NCBI GenBank assembly: GCA_028583685.1
Contig: JAMXIF010001119.1
Span: 1-64,000 of the forward strand
DNA length: 64,000 bases
Source: Petaurus breviceps papuanus
Lineage: Eukaryota; Chordata; Mammalia; Diprotodontia; Petauridae
Direction of reading: 5' to 3'
Part shown: one piece after another, positions 46,986-60,054 of the stretch
Layout of the letters: each line of letters starts with the position of its first letter
Position numbering within the stretch: position 1 is the first letter of the stretch
The notes under the pieces: generated by a model
What the model was told of the DNA's origin: nothing
Seen by the model: the letters and a program-made list of their open reading frames with translations, nothing else
Database searches by the model: none
Position numbers and translations under genes: made by a program

Positions 46986-48892
46986 AGATATTGTGTTAGA
47001 GAATTCCTCACATTAACAAACACACACACACAGATCTTTTGATGATTTTTACTTGAATTATCATCAAACTTTCAAGTATAATGTCAAATCTCATATATGC
47101 TATGGGGGAGATCCCAGTTAGGAAGATGTCAGAAATCATAGTTAACCCCTTTTCCCTTTCCTGAATTTCTACCTCCCTTGTAGATTCCTATCTATCAGCT
47201 TCTACTTGGGAACTGGGAACAGCCAATCTTTTATACCCAGTCTCCAGGATGCTATAATTTAAGCCCAAGTATGGACACAGTCCTTTCCTCTTACTGTTTT
47301 TCAAAAATGTGAAAGCTAACAAAATATAAAATGACAAAAGCATATAAAGGGATGAGTTTACAGAGCACAAGACCTTTATCAATTTTTATCTTAAAATTCA
47401 ATACTAAAGTTTAGCCAGAGTTTGCTTTTATTGACCCAACTTATTGGATGCCCTGTTCTAAAGTCCTACTTTGTCAGTTTTCCTGTGGCATATTTCCAAA
47501 GCAAGTCAGAGATTTCCTAAGAATTGTCAACCTTGATAACCACTACCTATTTATGGTGCTTCATGCTGGGATAAATGATACCCCTAGAAAGAACATAGAA
47601 AACATCATTAAAGATTATGATATTCTGGGGGAAAATCTTGAAGACTCTGGGAAAATAGATGGCATCTGTAACCCTATTATTGATTGAAAATAAGAGATTG
47701 AGAAGAGAAAGGCAGATCTAGGAAGCAAACAATGGGATGAAAAGGTGTTTGAGGATGGGATTTGGATGTCTGGAACAAAGCTTAAATTGCAGGAATGAAG
47801 GGCTCTTAAGAGATAGCATATACCTAGCAAGAAGTAATAAAATACATTTGCTAAGCATCTTGTGAATCAAATGAAGGGGGAATTAAAATGAATATGGAAA
47901 GGTTGTGAAAACTGCCTATACATACCCGCCAAGCCAGATGTACAAAATTGCATGAATGTAATGATAAAAGGATGAGTATGAATGGAAAGGACAAGCAATT
48001 AAGTAAGACAACATTCAGGAAGGTAGAATAAAAAACCACCACCACCACCTATAGCCTCTGGTGTGTATATATAATGCATAAAATATAGATAATAAATATG
48101 GTGAAATAAGAGATCTTGACCAACTCCAATTTTAAAATACATGCATGGAAAATGGAAGCAAGAAAAAATAGCAGAGAACAAATAGAAAAGGAGACTGTTT
48201 TTATAGAATTCTAGAAGAATAGTGGCAGAACCACTTAAAAGCAGAATGAGTTGAAACTAGTGACAAATATGAAGGATAACAAAAGAGGGTTTTAAGATTT
48301 TGTAATCTTAGAGCCTAGAGGAAGTTCAAAGAAGGTAAAGGAATAGTGGTTGTGGAGGACAAGATGGTGATCATAGACAATAGAGGGCAGAATTACTCAA
48401 TTCTTCATTTGCTTCTGTTTTATCTGCCAGGGAGAATGATTTCTGAATTGGGAAGGATGGAACAAAAATGGTTAGTGAGGAGTTGGAATGGAAGATGTGA
48501 AGAGATGGTAAGAGAACACAATAAGCTGTTTTCAAGTCAACAGGCCCAGCTGAATTACATCCCAAGGTACTGAATAAACCGGATGATTTTATTGCTGAGT
48601 TGCAGCCACTGATCTTTGAAAGACTGTGAAGAGTGAGAGGGGATACAGGATGGGAGAAGGGTGAATATTTTTTCTTTGCTAGTAAATTTTATGTGATTTA
48701 AGATTATTGGTGGTGTTCCTTTTTTAAAAAAAATGTATTGCTATTCTTTGTTTTTATATGATGTTAGTTTCAAATATTTGTATCTCCCATCCCTTGCCCA
48801 TTAAGCCAACTCTTACAACAGACTTTTAAAAAGAAAGAAAAAAAGGTAAACTTTGAGTAGCTAACAACTTCTGTGTGCCTGTTTTCTCACTT

Positions 48893-49095
48893 GTTATTGT
48901 TGTTCATCTTTCATTCTTGAAGAGGACCAATGATCATGAGGTTGATGTCATCACTTGTGCAGAATTTAAGAGGCATTGCTGCACAAAGCCATCATAGCAC
49001 CTACCTCCCAGGGTTGTTGTGAGGATAAAATGAGATAATATTCACAAAGTAATTTGCAAATCTTAAAGGGCTATGTAAATACTAGCCATTATTAT
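48893..49095 (+). repeat. Composite SINE: second-family head with a MIR-type tail
   Basis: Head 'ttgttgttcatctttcattc' and 'gaagaggaccaatgatcatg' resembles 33,773. The tail 'cagggttgttgtgaggataa' with 'gggctatgtaaatactag' is MIR-like. Inserted in the CR1/L3. Confidence 0.65.
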
Positions 49096-49340
49096 TAGGG
49101 GAAGCTAGGTAGCACAGTAGAATCCTGGTCCTGGAGTCAGAAACTCATCTTCCTGAGTTCAAATCTGACCTCAAACACTTAGTAGCTTTTGTGACACTGG
49201 GCAAATCAGTTAACTCTGTTTGTCTCAGTTTCCTCATCCATAAAATGAGCTAGAGGAGGAAGTGACAACCCATTCCAGTATTTTTGCCAAGAAACCTCCA
49301 AATGGGGTCACGAGTCAGGCTTAGCTGATCAACAACATTA
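49096..49340 (+). repeat. tRNA-derived marsupial SINE (long form)
   Basis: 'ggggaagctaggtagcacag', 'ctcagtttcctcatccataa', 'ttgccaagaaacctccaaat' and 'gctgatcaacaacatt'. Confidence 0.92.
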
Positions 49341-49373
49341 TTACTATTATTATTATTATTATTATTATTATTT
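49337..49373. repeat. (TTA)n microsatellite
   Basis: Trinucleotide run that grows from the tail of the SINE before it. Confidence 0.93.
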
Positions 49374-49377
49374 TGCT

Positions 49378-49530
49378 TTTTGGAGGGGGGAAGGTAGGGC
49401 AACTGGGGTTAAGTGACTTGCCCAAGGTCACATGGCTAGTTTTGTGTTAAGTGTCTGAGGCTGAATTCGAACTCAGGTCCTCCTGACTCCAGGGCTGGTA
49501 CTCCATTCACTTCGCCACCTTGCCGCCCCT
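49378..49530 (-). repeat. tRNA-derived marsupial SINE, antisense
   Basis: 'caactggggttaagtgactt', 'aaggtcacatggctag' and 'cttcgccaccttgccgcccc'. Confidence 0.92.
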
Positions 49531-49579
49531 ATTACTATTATTATTAATAAACCTAATCAACACACCAATCTTTTCTAAT

Positions 49580-49614
49580 GATATATATGTATATATATAT
49601 ATATATATATATAA
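49580..49614. repeat. (AT)n microsatellite
   Basis: Alternating at run with one tgt interruption. Confidence 0.93.
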
Positions 49615-49639
49615 TACTACATGTACATAGTATCTCCCT

Positions 49640-49985
49640 GCCCCTTTCCCTGCTCTTTGCAATGAAAGAATGCATTTTGTCAATTCTTTTCTGGGACCAA
49701 GAACTTGGTCATTATAGTTGCATAGCATTTAGTTTCATTTTATTGTTTTTTTGCATTTACATTCTTAGAGTCATCATGTCTATTGTTTTTTCCTATTTCT
49801 GGCTCATTTTACTTTTTATTAGTTCAATTAATTATATTTATCAGAATGATAGGATCATGATTCTAGAGATATAAGGGATTTCAGAGATGATTTAATTTGA
49901 CCTCATTTTTTTAAATTAAATTTTTTTTGATGAAAAAAATCTGCTTTCTCTCTTTTCACTCCATTCCCTTTGAAAAATCAAGAAA
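49640..49985 (-). repeat. L1 3' fragments, antisense
   Basis: 'tgtctattgttttttcctat' to 'ctcattttactttttattag' follows the L1 ORF2 C-terminus, and 'ctctcttttcactccattcc' resembles the L1 3' UTR at 43,425-43,455. The two parts are out of the usual order, so a rearranged or double insertion is likely. Confidence 0.5.
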
Positions 49986-50999
49986 ATCTCCCCACATATG
50001 TATTGTAGTGGGATCTGTGGGTGAATGTGACTTAAAAATTAAAAGGGCAGATATCGACCTGATTTTCAAAACGGAGAAAGGGTAGAGGCTACAAACCATA
50101 GTGCTGGTGAGGTAGACTTTGATGCCTGGAAAAATTCTGTAATGAATGAAAAGAAAGATTTTCTTCATGAGCACTTAGAAGGGAAAAGCAATCTCTAAGA
50201 ACTAGCATGATTTAATCAAGAAAAAGCAAACAAACAAACCATGCCAGATAGACATAATTTTTTTTCTGACAGAATTACTGCCTTTATTGGAAGATCAAAC
50301 CAATGTTGCAAATATAATACACCTAGATTTTTAGCAGAGTGTCTGTCAGGAGAGCCTTCTGGACAAGGTAAAATATATGTCCCAAATTCTAGTGCTGGTA
50401 AATGGATTCAGAAATGGTTGAATGATTGGATCCCAAGTGAAGCCATTAACAGGTTGATAGCAACTCTCAAGGAGATCTTTAAGGAACGATACCAAATATC
50501 TGCCATTACTACCCAGCTATTTGACACTTTAATCAGTAACTTGGATTGAATTTGGTGCATCCCTGTCATTTTTAGGTGACACAAAGCTGGGAATGATAAT
50601 CAACACATTAAATGACTGCATTCTATTTTTTTTAAAGCAAGAGGGTTGAATCAACTGTATTTGACAATGGGGTGAATCTAATAAGATGAAATTCAATAGG
50701 AATCAATATAAAATTATACTCTTGGACTTTAACATCAGCTTCACAAGTCCAGGATGGTGAAGGCCTTGGCTGGATAAGAAACTGTGGGGAAAAAGTGTGG
50801 CAATTTTAGTCAACTGCTCATGAGTTCAGAATGACATGGGCTAACAATGTAGCCCAAATAGGTACCACCATCTTAGTCTCTCTTAGGAGAGCAGAGAGTA
50901 CTCAGGATGAGGATGGTGATAAACTTGCTGCCCTAATCCCTGATCAGACCACATCTGGAGAACCATGTTCATTTCTAGTGCAACATTTTAAGAGGGACA

Positions 51000-51118
51000 T
51001 TGTCCTTGAGGGCCAGGACTATCTTTTGCCTCTTTCTGTATCCCTAGTGCTTAGCACAGGCCCTGGCATGTAATATGTACTTAATGTTTATTTATTGATT
51101 TATTAATTGACAAATTAG
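51000..51118 (+). repeat. L2/MIR3-type 3' end inside the CR1/L3
   Basis: 'ccttgagggccaggactatc', 'tgcttagcacaggccctggc', 'gtacttaatgtttattta'. Confidence 0.8.
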
Positions 51119-51421
51119 ACATATCCAGAGGTGGGTGGTTAGGATGGGCAGGATCCTAGAATGGATGACTTGAAGGTCTGGGGATTTGAAGCTTGGAGAA
51201 GAAAAAAGACTTAAGGGAGGACATTAAAGTGTTTAAAGGGCTATTATGATGAAGTGGGATCATGCTCTGTATGCTCAGTAGCAAGAAGACAGAACTGGGT
51301 GGAAGTCACAGAGAGACAGATTAAAGTTTGATGAACGGACCAATTTCATAATAATAGAAATACCTGAGAATTTAGATATGAATTTAGTTAGTTAGTCCCC
51401 AACTTCCCTTTCAAATTATAG

Positions 51422-52210
<789 letters not shown>

Positions 52211-52319
52211 TCATATACTTTATATTCATCGATGCCTCTGATTTAGTTTGAATATCTATGGCACTGAGCTTTTGGCTACTCCTTCCTCCATGACAATGAG
52301 TGACATAATAAGGACTTTG

Positions 52320-52530
52320 TACGTGACCTTTGGATTGGCCACTTAATAGCTGTGGAGCCATGAACAAGTAAGCTAACCCTCTTTGTCTTCTGTTGCTTCA
52401 TTCATAAAATAGAAACCATAGCATGTTGCACTATCTGCCTCAAGGTTTCTTGCTATGAAGAGATATCACTTTGTAAACTTTGAAAGGGCTATGCAAATGT
52501 GTTAAACCTAATAATAATATCACTTCACAT
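52320..52530 (+). repeat. MIR-class SINE
   Basis: 'ttaatagctgtggagccatg', 'tcattcataaaatagaaacc', 'ttgtaaactttgaaagggct'. Confidence 0.7.
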
Positions 52531-52534
52531 GCCC

Positions 52535-53085
52535 CAAATGGAGCCAAAATACTAGTGTTTTTTTTTTTAAGTATTTTGAGAATGTATGAAATGCTACATT
52601 GATCCACACCCATGGGCTATCAAGCCCAGTATTTTCCCTTTGACAGGAACACCAAAGGACATGTTTTGGAATGTCCTTTCTGACATCAACATTAATTGGT
52701 TAGGTATCTGATTTCATAATCAAGAACACATAATTAAACCATTTTATATATAAATTAAATTCTCCCCCTTTAAAACTATTTTTATTCTTAAGGGCTATAC
52801 CCCCCTTCATTGGCCACTGAATTTCTGTGGCAAAAGAATATACCACCTACAACTTAGTGGTAATGAATTCATTGCTTAGTTGATCTTCAGACATTAACTG
52901 TAGATTCTTGCTCAGACTGTATACTCAAAGCCATTCCAGGTTGGTTGAACTTGCTAGAACTTATACTTTGCTGGAATAACCTTTGAGAACCTGGGGCTAG
53001 TTCCATACTACAATGGTGAGAGAAGGATTGGAACTGGACCTATTATTTCATTGCTACGGGGAACTCCATAGCTTTTGCATAGAGC
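52535..53085. other. TRIM42 intron sequence, nothing recognised
   Basis: No exon or repeat signature in this stretch of the 7.9 kb intron. Confidence 0.4.
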
Positions 53086-53089
53086 AGCG

Positions 53090-53230
53090 AGAATTTAAAT
53101 GACTTGTCCAGCATAACACAGTCAATAATATATGTCAGAATCTATAATATGTCAGAAGTGGGGCTTGATCCAAAGTTTTCCCGGTTTCAAGGCTTCCTTG
53201 AAACCTTTCCTGGTTTCAAGGCTTCCCGGG
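53090..53230 (-). repeat. MIR SINE remnant with local duplication, antisense
   Basis: 'atgacttgtccagcataaca' and 'agtggggcttgatccaaag'. The 'ggtttcaaggcttcc' phrase occurs twice at about 53,181-53,228. Confidence 0.6.
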
Positions 53231-53509
53231 TAATGTTTTAAGTGCCATTAAGTCCTTCTGGATAGGCAGTGACTTGGCAGGGTACATTCTATTATAGGTG
53301 GCGATGTACCATGGCCTTGCATCTTCATAATTTCTCCAGTACAAATTGAAAAGAAGCTCTATGAATGTGGAAATACCTCAGGCTGAGACTTATCTCTTTC
53401 TTATTTGTCCCCTCCACATCAATCACATCTATCACCTTTCTGTCCTGGTACCACAGCCAACCTAATTTAAACCCAATAGTTTATTATATAATTTATTTAT
53501 ATATTACAT

Positions 53510-54115
53510 TTATATAATAGTCTATCTAAATGGCCTTCCTATTCTCCCTGAATTAAGTCATCATCCCCACAGTGACTCATTTGCTATTCTAAAGAATAAG
53601 TGTGACTATGCCATTTCCCAGATCAAGAAACTAGAAGGCATCCTATTGCCTCAAGGGTAAAATAGAAATTCTTCTTTCACCATTTAAAGCCCTTTACATT
53701 CTGGCTCTAATCTAAATATATCCTTCTAAGTTAATCCCATATTTCTCCCCTCTTTCAATTTACATTATATATTCCTTTGCTGTTACATTATTATTTGAGG
53801 CTATCCCTCCCTCTGGAATAACTTTCCTTTTTCGCCTGTGTTGGGACTTCCACCTCCCTTTGAGGCTCAGTGCCAAGTAAACTCCGACAGGAGACCTTTG
53901 CTGTGTCCCCCAAATTGGTAGAGTTTCTCTTACCCAGTAATTATTTTGTATTTATTTTATATATTCTTTGTTTTTACTTATCTGGGTATATATTGTTTCT
54001 CTGTGGAAGAAGTAAGTTCCTTGAGGGTAGGGACTGTCCTGCTTCTTTTCTTTGTTATCTCCACTGCCTAGCACATCGTAAGTGCCTAATAAATTCTTCT
54101 TGACTTTGAGTGACT
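53510..54115 (+). mobile_element. L2-type LINE fragment with 3' end
   Basis: 'aaatggccttcctattctcc', 'gtgactatgccatttcccag', 'aaagccctttacattctggc', 'ccttgagggtagggactgtc' and 'gtgcctaataaattcttctt'. Confidence 0.85.
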
Positions 54116-54159
54116 AAAAAAATATTATTCTGGGGGAAAGCTATAGTCGTCTCTACCTG

Positions 54160-54320
54160 AAATTATTCCATATTTATACTGTTTTTGTTTCTACAAAGGA
54201 GAATGTAAGTTTCTCAGGGGTGAGGAAGGTATCATTTTTGTCTTTCCCCATTGCCTAGCACAGAGTCTTCTGGCACATAGTGGGTGCTTACTAAATGTTT
54301 GTTGAATTGGATTATATTAA
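54160..54320 (+). repeat. L2-type 3' end
   Basis: 'aatgtaagtttctcaggggt', 'ccattgcctagcacagagtc', 'gtgcttactaaatgtttgtt'. Confidence 0.8.
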
Positions 54321-54559
54321 TGAGAAAATATTTTCTGTTGTGCATGAAACCCTTCTTCATGACATTCATTTCTTTTGCTTTTTTTGGCCTTAGTGACACA
54401 TTGAACAAATGTGTTCAGGGAAAAGTCAAAAAGGATACTTAATTCCCTTTCCTAGATCTCAAATCTATAACATGGAGCCTACTATCATACAAACAGAGCT
54501 TTTTATAAGGGCAATGTAAAAGCATTCAGAATATGGTCACAATCTACTTTTCCAAACTT

Positions 54560-55025
54560 ACATATTACTGTCAAATGAGATTGTGTCTATAAAGTACTTA
54601 TCACAGTGTTTGGTTCATAATAAGGGCTTAATAAATGCTTGTTCCTTGTTCCTTTCCCTCCTTGTACTCTGTATCCCAGCCAAACTGACCTTGTTCTTCC
54701 TCATGCAGAACACCTCCTCTTCTGTCTCTGTGTTTTCTCATTGGCCGACTCCCCTCTGCCTCTCAGAATCCCTTAGATTCCTGATCATGACACCATTCAC
54801 ATGAAACCTTTCCTGATTCTCCATCCCCACTTACCTCGTATTTATTTTGTCTGTATACTGATTTATGAACATGTTGTCTCCCTTAGCAGAATGTGAAGTT
54901 CCCTGAAGGCGGGCAATGTATTGTTTTAGCTTTTCTATCTCTTCCCCTGCCACACCTTCCATTTGCCCCTCAGTACCAAGTACAATGCCTGGAATATGGT
55001 AAATACTTGTTGATTGACTGATTGA
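54560..55025 (+). repeat. Two overlapping L2-type 3' ends
   Basis: First tail 'agggcttaataaatgcttgt' at about 54,624. The second copy runs from 'ccttgtactctgtatccca' through 'gttccctgaaggcgggcaat' to 'aatacttgttgattgactga'. Confidence 0.75.
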
Positions 55026-55089
55026 CCTGTAATTCTATTGGTATTGGTCAGGAAATTTCCTTTACTAGTACAGATAGCCAACTGATCTG

Positions 55090-55240
55090 AAACCTATGGT
55101 CTCAGAGATTTGCCCAAGGCATGAAGAAGTTAAATTAAATGACTTATCTAAGGTCACACAACCAGAACAAGTCAGAGGTTGACTCAAAGCCAAGGCTTCC
55201 AGATTCCAAGGCCAAATCTCTCTACCCACTATCTCATACT
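55090..55240 (-). repeat. MIR SINE, antisense
   Basis: 'aatgacttatctaaggtcac', 'acaaccagaacaagtcagag'. Confidence 0.75.
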
Positions 55241-55469
55241 GTTTCTTGTATTCTCTAAATGAGACTCTTTAAACTTGTCCACATTCTGGCTTAGTTGTTA
55301 TTTATAGGTACATTCTTGTCTCCTTCCTGTATTGCTTAATTTAACCCCATTAGTTTAGTTTTTCATCCCTAGGAGAGTTTAGCATCATTTTCTAACTCAG
55401 AGATTTCATGGTGTATTCCATCTTCCAAAGGATTTTTGCCAATGTTACATGAGATTGGGAAAAAGTGTG

Positions 55470-55645
55470 GTTCAGCAGAGGTTTTGGAGTCAGAGAACCT
55501 GAGAATGAAACCTAGCTTTGCTGCCTTCTACCTGTGTGACCCTGGACAAGTCAGTCACTTCAACACTCTGGAGTTATATTTCCTCTGTAAAATGAAGGGA
55601 TTGGAACTAGATAATCTCCTAGATCCCTTTTAGCTTCAAATCAAA
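55470..55645 (+). repeat. MIR SINE
   Basis: 'ttttggagtcagagaacctg', 'acctgtgtgaccctggacaa', 'gtaaaatgaagggattggaa'. Confidence 0.85.
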
Positions 55646-55659
55646 TGGATTCAAGAATC

Positions 55660-55750
55660 AGTTTTACCCTAGCTGTGTGACCTTGGGCAAGTCACTTAAC
55701 CCCAATTTCCTTGCCTTTCTCTACTTCAAAAACAAAACAAAAACAAAAAA
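55660..55750 (+). repeat. tRNA-derived SINE 3' fragment
   Basis: 'agctgtgtgaccttgggcaa', 'gtcacttaaccccaatttcc', then an A-rich tail. Confidence 0.8.
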
Positions 55751-56164
55751 GAATCAGTTTTATCATTTGTCCTTTTTCATCCAGAAAAACTTCTATTTAT
55801 CCTTGTCTCTTATTTCTTAATTACAAGCCAACTTCCTATCTATGATACTAATTTTAAAAATAATAATATAATTTATTAAAAATATACAATGAATGCCAAA
55901 TGAACATTTTATAATTCACAATTCAATATCAATGAGATTACATAGGAATAATATTGTAGATTCAATTCTCTTCCTTTCTATCTTGTTACACATATTTTCC
56001 ATATGGCAAGCCCACTTTTTAAGGCAAATAGTTCTACCATGAGAGCCAGACAAAGTATCATTTCAGACAAATTTATTTCATGAAATCAGTGCTCATAGTC
56101 CCCTCATGAGGATCTAAGACCAGAAGAATCATTAATTTTGATCTAATGCTAGTGAATAATATAA

Positions 56165-56290
56165 CTCTTATTTTATTGGTAGTTAAACTGAGGCAAAATG
56201 AAAGAATTATGTGATTTCTCAAAGTTCAAACAGTAGTTTGGAGATAGATTTAGAACTAAAGTGACCCTTTGGTGGATCACACTATTCTCT
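56165..56290 (-). repeat. MIR SINE remnant, antisense
   Basis: 'aaactgaggcaaaatgaaag' and 'agatttagaactaaagtgac'. Diverged. Confidence 0.55.
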
Positions 56291-56529
56291 GCCATAAGGA
56301 GCTCAGGGATTTGAAATGATTGCTTCTGTAATGAGGGAAGTGTATGTTTACACAAACTTATAACATAGCAAAGGAAAGGGCATTAGCAATCAGCAAATTA
56401 TATCTGAATTCATGATTTTTTGAAAAACACATTTTTCTCTATTTAACCAGTGGCTTTTGGTAAGAGCTGTCTGCAATGGAAAGAGCCAATGATTTGGAGT
56501 AAAGAGAGACCTACATCCAAATAACACCT

Positions 56530-57165
56530 CACATTTGGACTATTGTAATTCTTGTCTCTCCTTTCTAATCCATCCTCCAGTCAATCACCAAAATGATTTT
56601 CCTAAAGTCATCTTCCCCTCCTCAATAAACTCCAGTGACTCCCTATTCCCTTTAGAATCAAATAAAAAAATGGTATGTTTGACATTTAAAGTTCTTCATA
56701 ACCTAGCCCCCTTTTATCTTTCCTGCCTTCTTACATCTTACTTCCCCTACATGTACTCTTTGATCCAGTGACACTGGCTTCCTAGCTGTTCCATGAAGAG
56801 AATACTGCATCTTTCTGCTTTGGGGGATTTTCTTTGTCTGTCTCCCATGTCTTGAACACTTTGCCTCCTCAACTCCACTTATTGCCTTCCCTGGCTTCCT
56901 TTAAGTGCCAAATAAAACCTCATCTTTTACAGGAAACCTTCCTTTACCCCTCCTAATTCTAGTACCTCTCTTCAGTTAATTATTTTCTATTTATTGTACA
57001 TTTAGCATGCTTTGTAAACATTTGTTTGTTTGTTGTCTGCCCCATTAGATTGTCAGTTCCTTGAGGGCAGGACTATCTTTGACCTCTTTTTATATCCCAG
57101 CACTTGGTACTGTGCCTGGCATTTAGTAGATGCTTAATAAATATTTATTAATTATGATTATGATC
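56530..57165 (+). mobile_element. L2 LINE 3' region
   Basis: 'ccagtgactccctattccct', 'ttaaagttcttcataaccta', 'ggaaaccttcctttacccct', 'ccttgagggcaggactatct' and 'tgcttaataaatatttatta'. One of the longest L2 copies here. Confidence 0.9.
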
Positions 57166-57169
57166 CATT

Positions 57170-57385
57170 GATTAAAATTGACATCAATGTTATTCGTATT
57201 TAAAATCTCACATCCCCACAGGCAGGTAGAGGGGGGGCCCCCTCTTTGATAGAATACAACCAGATGTTAAAAAAGAAATTCACGCCTCCTGAAGATCCTT
57301 GAAGTATCTAGACTTCTACCACCTTTTGCTGTAAACCTGAATCTTTATTAGGAAAGCACTCTTAGCTGTAAATCAACAACTGATA
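57170..57385. other. Intron sequence, nothing recognised
   Basis: Includes a G/C patch at about 57,226-57,243. No feature supported. Confidence 0.35.
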
Positions 57386-57389
57386 TTCA

Positions 57390-57486
57390 TTAGCATGTAA
57401 GTTACTTGCCTGATAGGGATTCTTTCATTCTTGTATTTGTAGTAGTACCTAGAAAGTATTTAATAAATGCTTGTTGATTGATTGAT
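57390..57486 (+). repeat. L2/MIR3-type 3' end
   Basis: 'agtacctagaaagtatttaa' and 'taaatgcttgttgattgatt'. Confidence 0.75.
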
Positions 57487-57489
57487 GTG

Positions 57490-58275
57490 AGGTTGTTGTT
57501 GTTTTAATGATGATTTATCATGCAGTCCTAATAAGTGAAAGGGTACTTTGTAATCCTGAAGAAAGGGAGATTGGAGGGAAACTTTGACAGTGGGATTCCA
57601 GTAGTGAATGACTAAGGGACCCAGTGTCTAAGCTCCCACTTGGTCTCACCGATAAGAATTACTTTGGCTCTCATTCCTGGGTTATCCCAGCAGTCTCCTT
57701 TCTTGCCCTGACTTCACTTATGGAAAAGATTAAACAATTCAGTTCATCAGACATTTACTGAGCCTTATGTATATCTTGAATACAAATTTTTGCGACTGAG
57801 TTTCTGGGTAAATTATAATGTTTTATCCACCATTACTAGCATGCAGGTTAAAAGAAAGGGCTCGTTTGTCCTCTCCATGATGGGGAAAAGCTAACCTATG
57901 AAACCTTCAATACTTATAAAACATTTGGAGAAGGGGGTACACTTAAGAGTGGAAATCAATTTTGATTGGTTAATAAGTAATGATAAGAATTAATATTATA
58001 ATGAGAGTGGGCTTATTCCAATGAGAGACTGGGAGATGTGACTGATCACTCAGTTTTGGTGTCAAAGAGAACTACATGTAACCATATTGTCTATTTGACA
58101 AAAGGCAGAATCCACATTTTCCCAGACTTGTCTGAGTAAAACACAACACTGGCTTTAACCTTTGAACCTATCAAAGACAGAGTCCCTCCACCTGCCTGTC
58201 AGAAGGATGGGGGACTTTAAGAAAAACAATGGTGCCAATTTTGTCAATGAATCACATTTGTCAATTGTCAATGAA
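57490..58275. other. TRIM42 intron sequence, nothing recognised
   Basis: No repeat or coding signature that I can support. Confidence 0.4.
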
Positions 58276-58277
58276 TC

Positions 58278-58570
58278 ACAACCAATCAATAAATATTTAT
58301 TAAGCACCTACTATATGCTATGCACAGTGCTCTTTCAGTATCAGCACTGTATTTCAAAGGCTTTCAGAATAATCTACAAGGGCTGATTTCTGAATGAGAA
58401 AGTAGGAAAGGGGCCCTAATTCAATAATTAGTTATTAAATGCAAGAGAGAAATAGCTATTTCTCTCTTGCACTATACCAGATACTTGGGACACAGAAATG
58501 AAAAACAACATAGGTATTGCCCTCAAGAAGCTTACGGTCTACTAGGGCAGACATAAACAAGTATGATACA
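58278..58570 (+). repeat. MIR3/THER-type SINE, interrupted
   Basis: 'aatatttattaagcacctac' at 58,288 and 'ttgccctcaagaagcttacg' at 58,518 are its two parts, separated by about 160 bases. A palindromic patch around 'gagagaaatagctatttctc' lies at 58,445-58,468. Confidence 0.65.
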
Positions 58571-58599
58571 AGGTCGAGTACAATTGGGCAAAGATGAGA

Positions 58600-58950
58600 A
58601 ACAGGCAAAAGGAAATTTGAGGAAGGTGAGAATACTTTTAATTCTAGGGATCAGAGAAGGGTTAGGAGAGAAGGTGGGACCTTAGCAGAACCTTAAAGGA
58701 AGACATTTTTAAAAGGTAGAGCTGAAGAGGGAATCTATTGTAATTGCAGAATAACTAGTGGTCTGATTTGGGGTATTATGGTTGGTGTGATGGGTACTAC
58801 TGATTGGATGGGAAGGTTGGAGGCATGTTATGGAATGCTTTAAAAAAAAGTTTGTCATTTTCCTTATGGGTGGTGGGAAGCTACCAAAGGTATTCTTCTT
58901 TATCAAGGAAGGAATGTTTTCCACATTTTTTCAGATAGAAACTTATTCCT
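58600..58950 (+). repeat. Ancient mammalian dispersed repeat
   Basis: 'gagaaggtgggaccttagca', 'gaaccttaaaggaagacatt', 'ggtgggaagctaccaaaggt'. Same family as 8,240-8,600. Confidence 0.55.
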
Positions 58951-59425
58951 TTAAGTACAAAATTTTTTAAATTTTAATCCTTTTGTTTGGAAATATTTGG
59001 AAGATCTACTCTGTCTTACTTTTTAAAATAAAGTAAATATTTAACCTTTTTTGCTAGTGATGCAGTCATCTCCAAAAAGATAACGTACAATGCAGTGATA
59101 CTAAGAGGTACAGAAGTATAATAGACTAGATAGCCCGCCCTCTACCTTACATGGTCCTATGCCAATAAAATTGAAGGGTGCTTGTGTTTGTATTTTTCCC
59201 CTTTTAAGTCTGATATGCTACTTCTTGCAGTTACTTCTTTCTAGTTACTTCTGTCAGTGTCCCTGTCTCTAGCAATATCCTTTCCCCTTTCTTTCCCCTA
59301 AGATTTGTTTTTTGTTATGAGCCATAGGATGGGAAAGCAAACATAACTGAGCTTTGTTATAAATGCATATAAAGTTAGTACCAAACCAAATCTTTGAGCA
59401 ATGATAATGCAAAAAGTGAGCAATG
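58951..59425. other. TRIM42 intron sequence, nothing recognised
   Basis: AT-rich, no feature supported. Confidence 0.4.
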
Positions 59426-59429
59426 AGTC

Positions 59430-59595
59430 CTGAGACCAAGGACCTAGGTTTGAATCCTGGCTCTGCCGCTAATTAAATGTATGACCTTAGGCAAGTCACT
59501 TAACTCTTTGGGGGTATCAGCTTCACCTATAAAATGAGAGGGGTTGGAAAAGATGACTTCTAAGGTCTCTTCCAGCTACAGCCTAGGAGTATTTT
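59430..59595 (+). repeat. MIR SINE
   Basis: 'gacctaggtttgaatcctgg', 'aggcaagtcacttaactctt', 'ataaaatgagaggggttgga'. Confidence 0.88.
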
Positions 59596-60054
59596 CACTT
59601 TTACTTTGTGGCATCTGTTTTGGCTACTCGGGAATCTTTTTCTTTTGCTGTTGCCATTTTCATTTTTAACTATATTCCAAATAGGTGAGGTTCTCAAATA
59701 ATTGATTTGAACAGTCTGCTGAGCTTGATTTGGTTTCCCAAGTAGGATTACCTATTTGAAGAGAAAATAGTAACTACTTAAATGTCTACTAGTCAGCAAT
59801 ATTTCTCATTGTAAATGAATATAAGCTTTTAGGCACAAGTTAGTTTCATGGCAGCTATATTATGTGCCAGATTCCTCAAAGTCTGATTGATAAAAAGACC
59901 AGGGAATGTCCCGTCTGGAAGAACTTTAGAGAAAAGACTCTGTGTTAAGTATAGAAAAGTCCCAATCACTTTTCCTATCAACCTGTGTAAGCATATCCAT
60001 GACCCCTTTGTCCTGCCCCAGCCTCTTGTGAAATGCAATAGAGAGAAGACTTAC

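Larger units (their letters stand above)
47430..51420 (+). mobile_element. CR1/L3 LINE, parts of both ORFs, cut up by younger repeats
   Basis: Left block 47,430-48,680 holds an ORF1-like part with 'LHAGINDTPRKNIENI' (about 47,560-47,610), like the esterase-type region of CR1 ORF1, and then the start of the RT region ('tgaattacatcccaaggtac', 'actgatctttgaaagactgt'). Right block about 50,000-51,420 continues RT ('agcatgatttaatcaag', 'ggacaaggtaaa', 'gaatgattggatcccaagtg') and the 3' part ('gtgacacaaagctgggaatg', 'gatcagaccacatctggaga'). Several SINEs, L1 bits, a microsatellite and an L2-type tail lie between or within. Heavily decayed. Confidence 0.82.
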
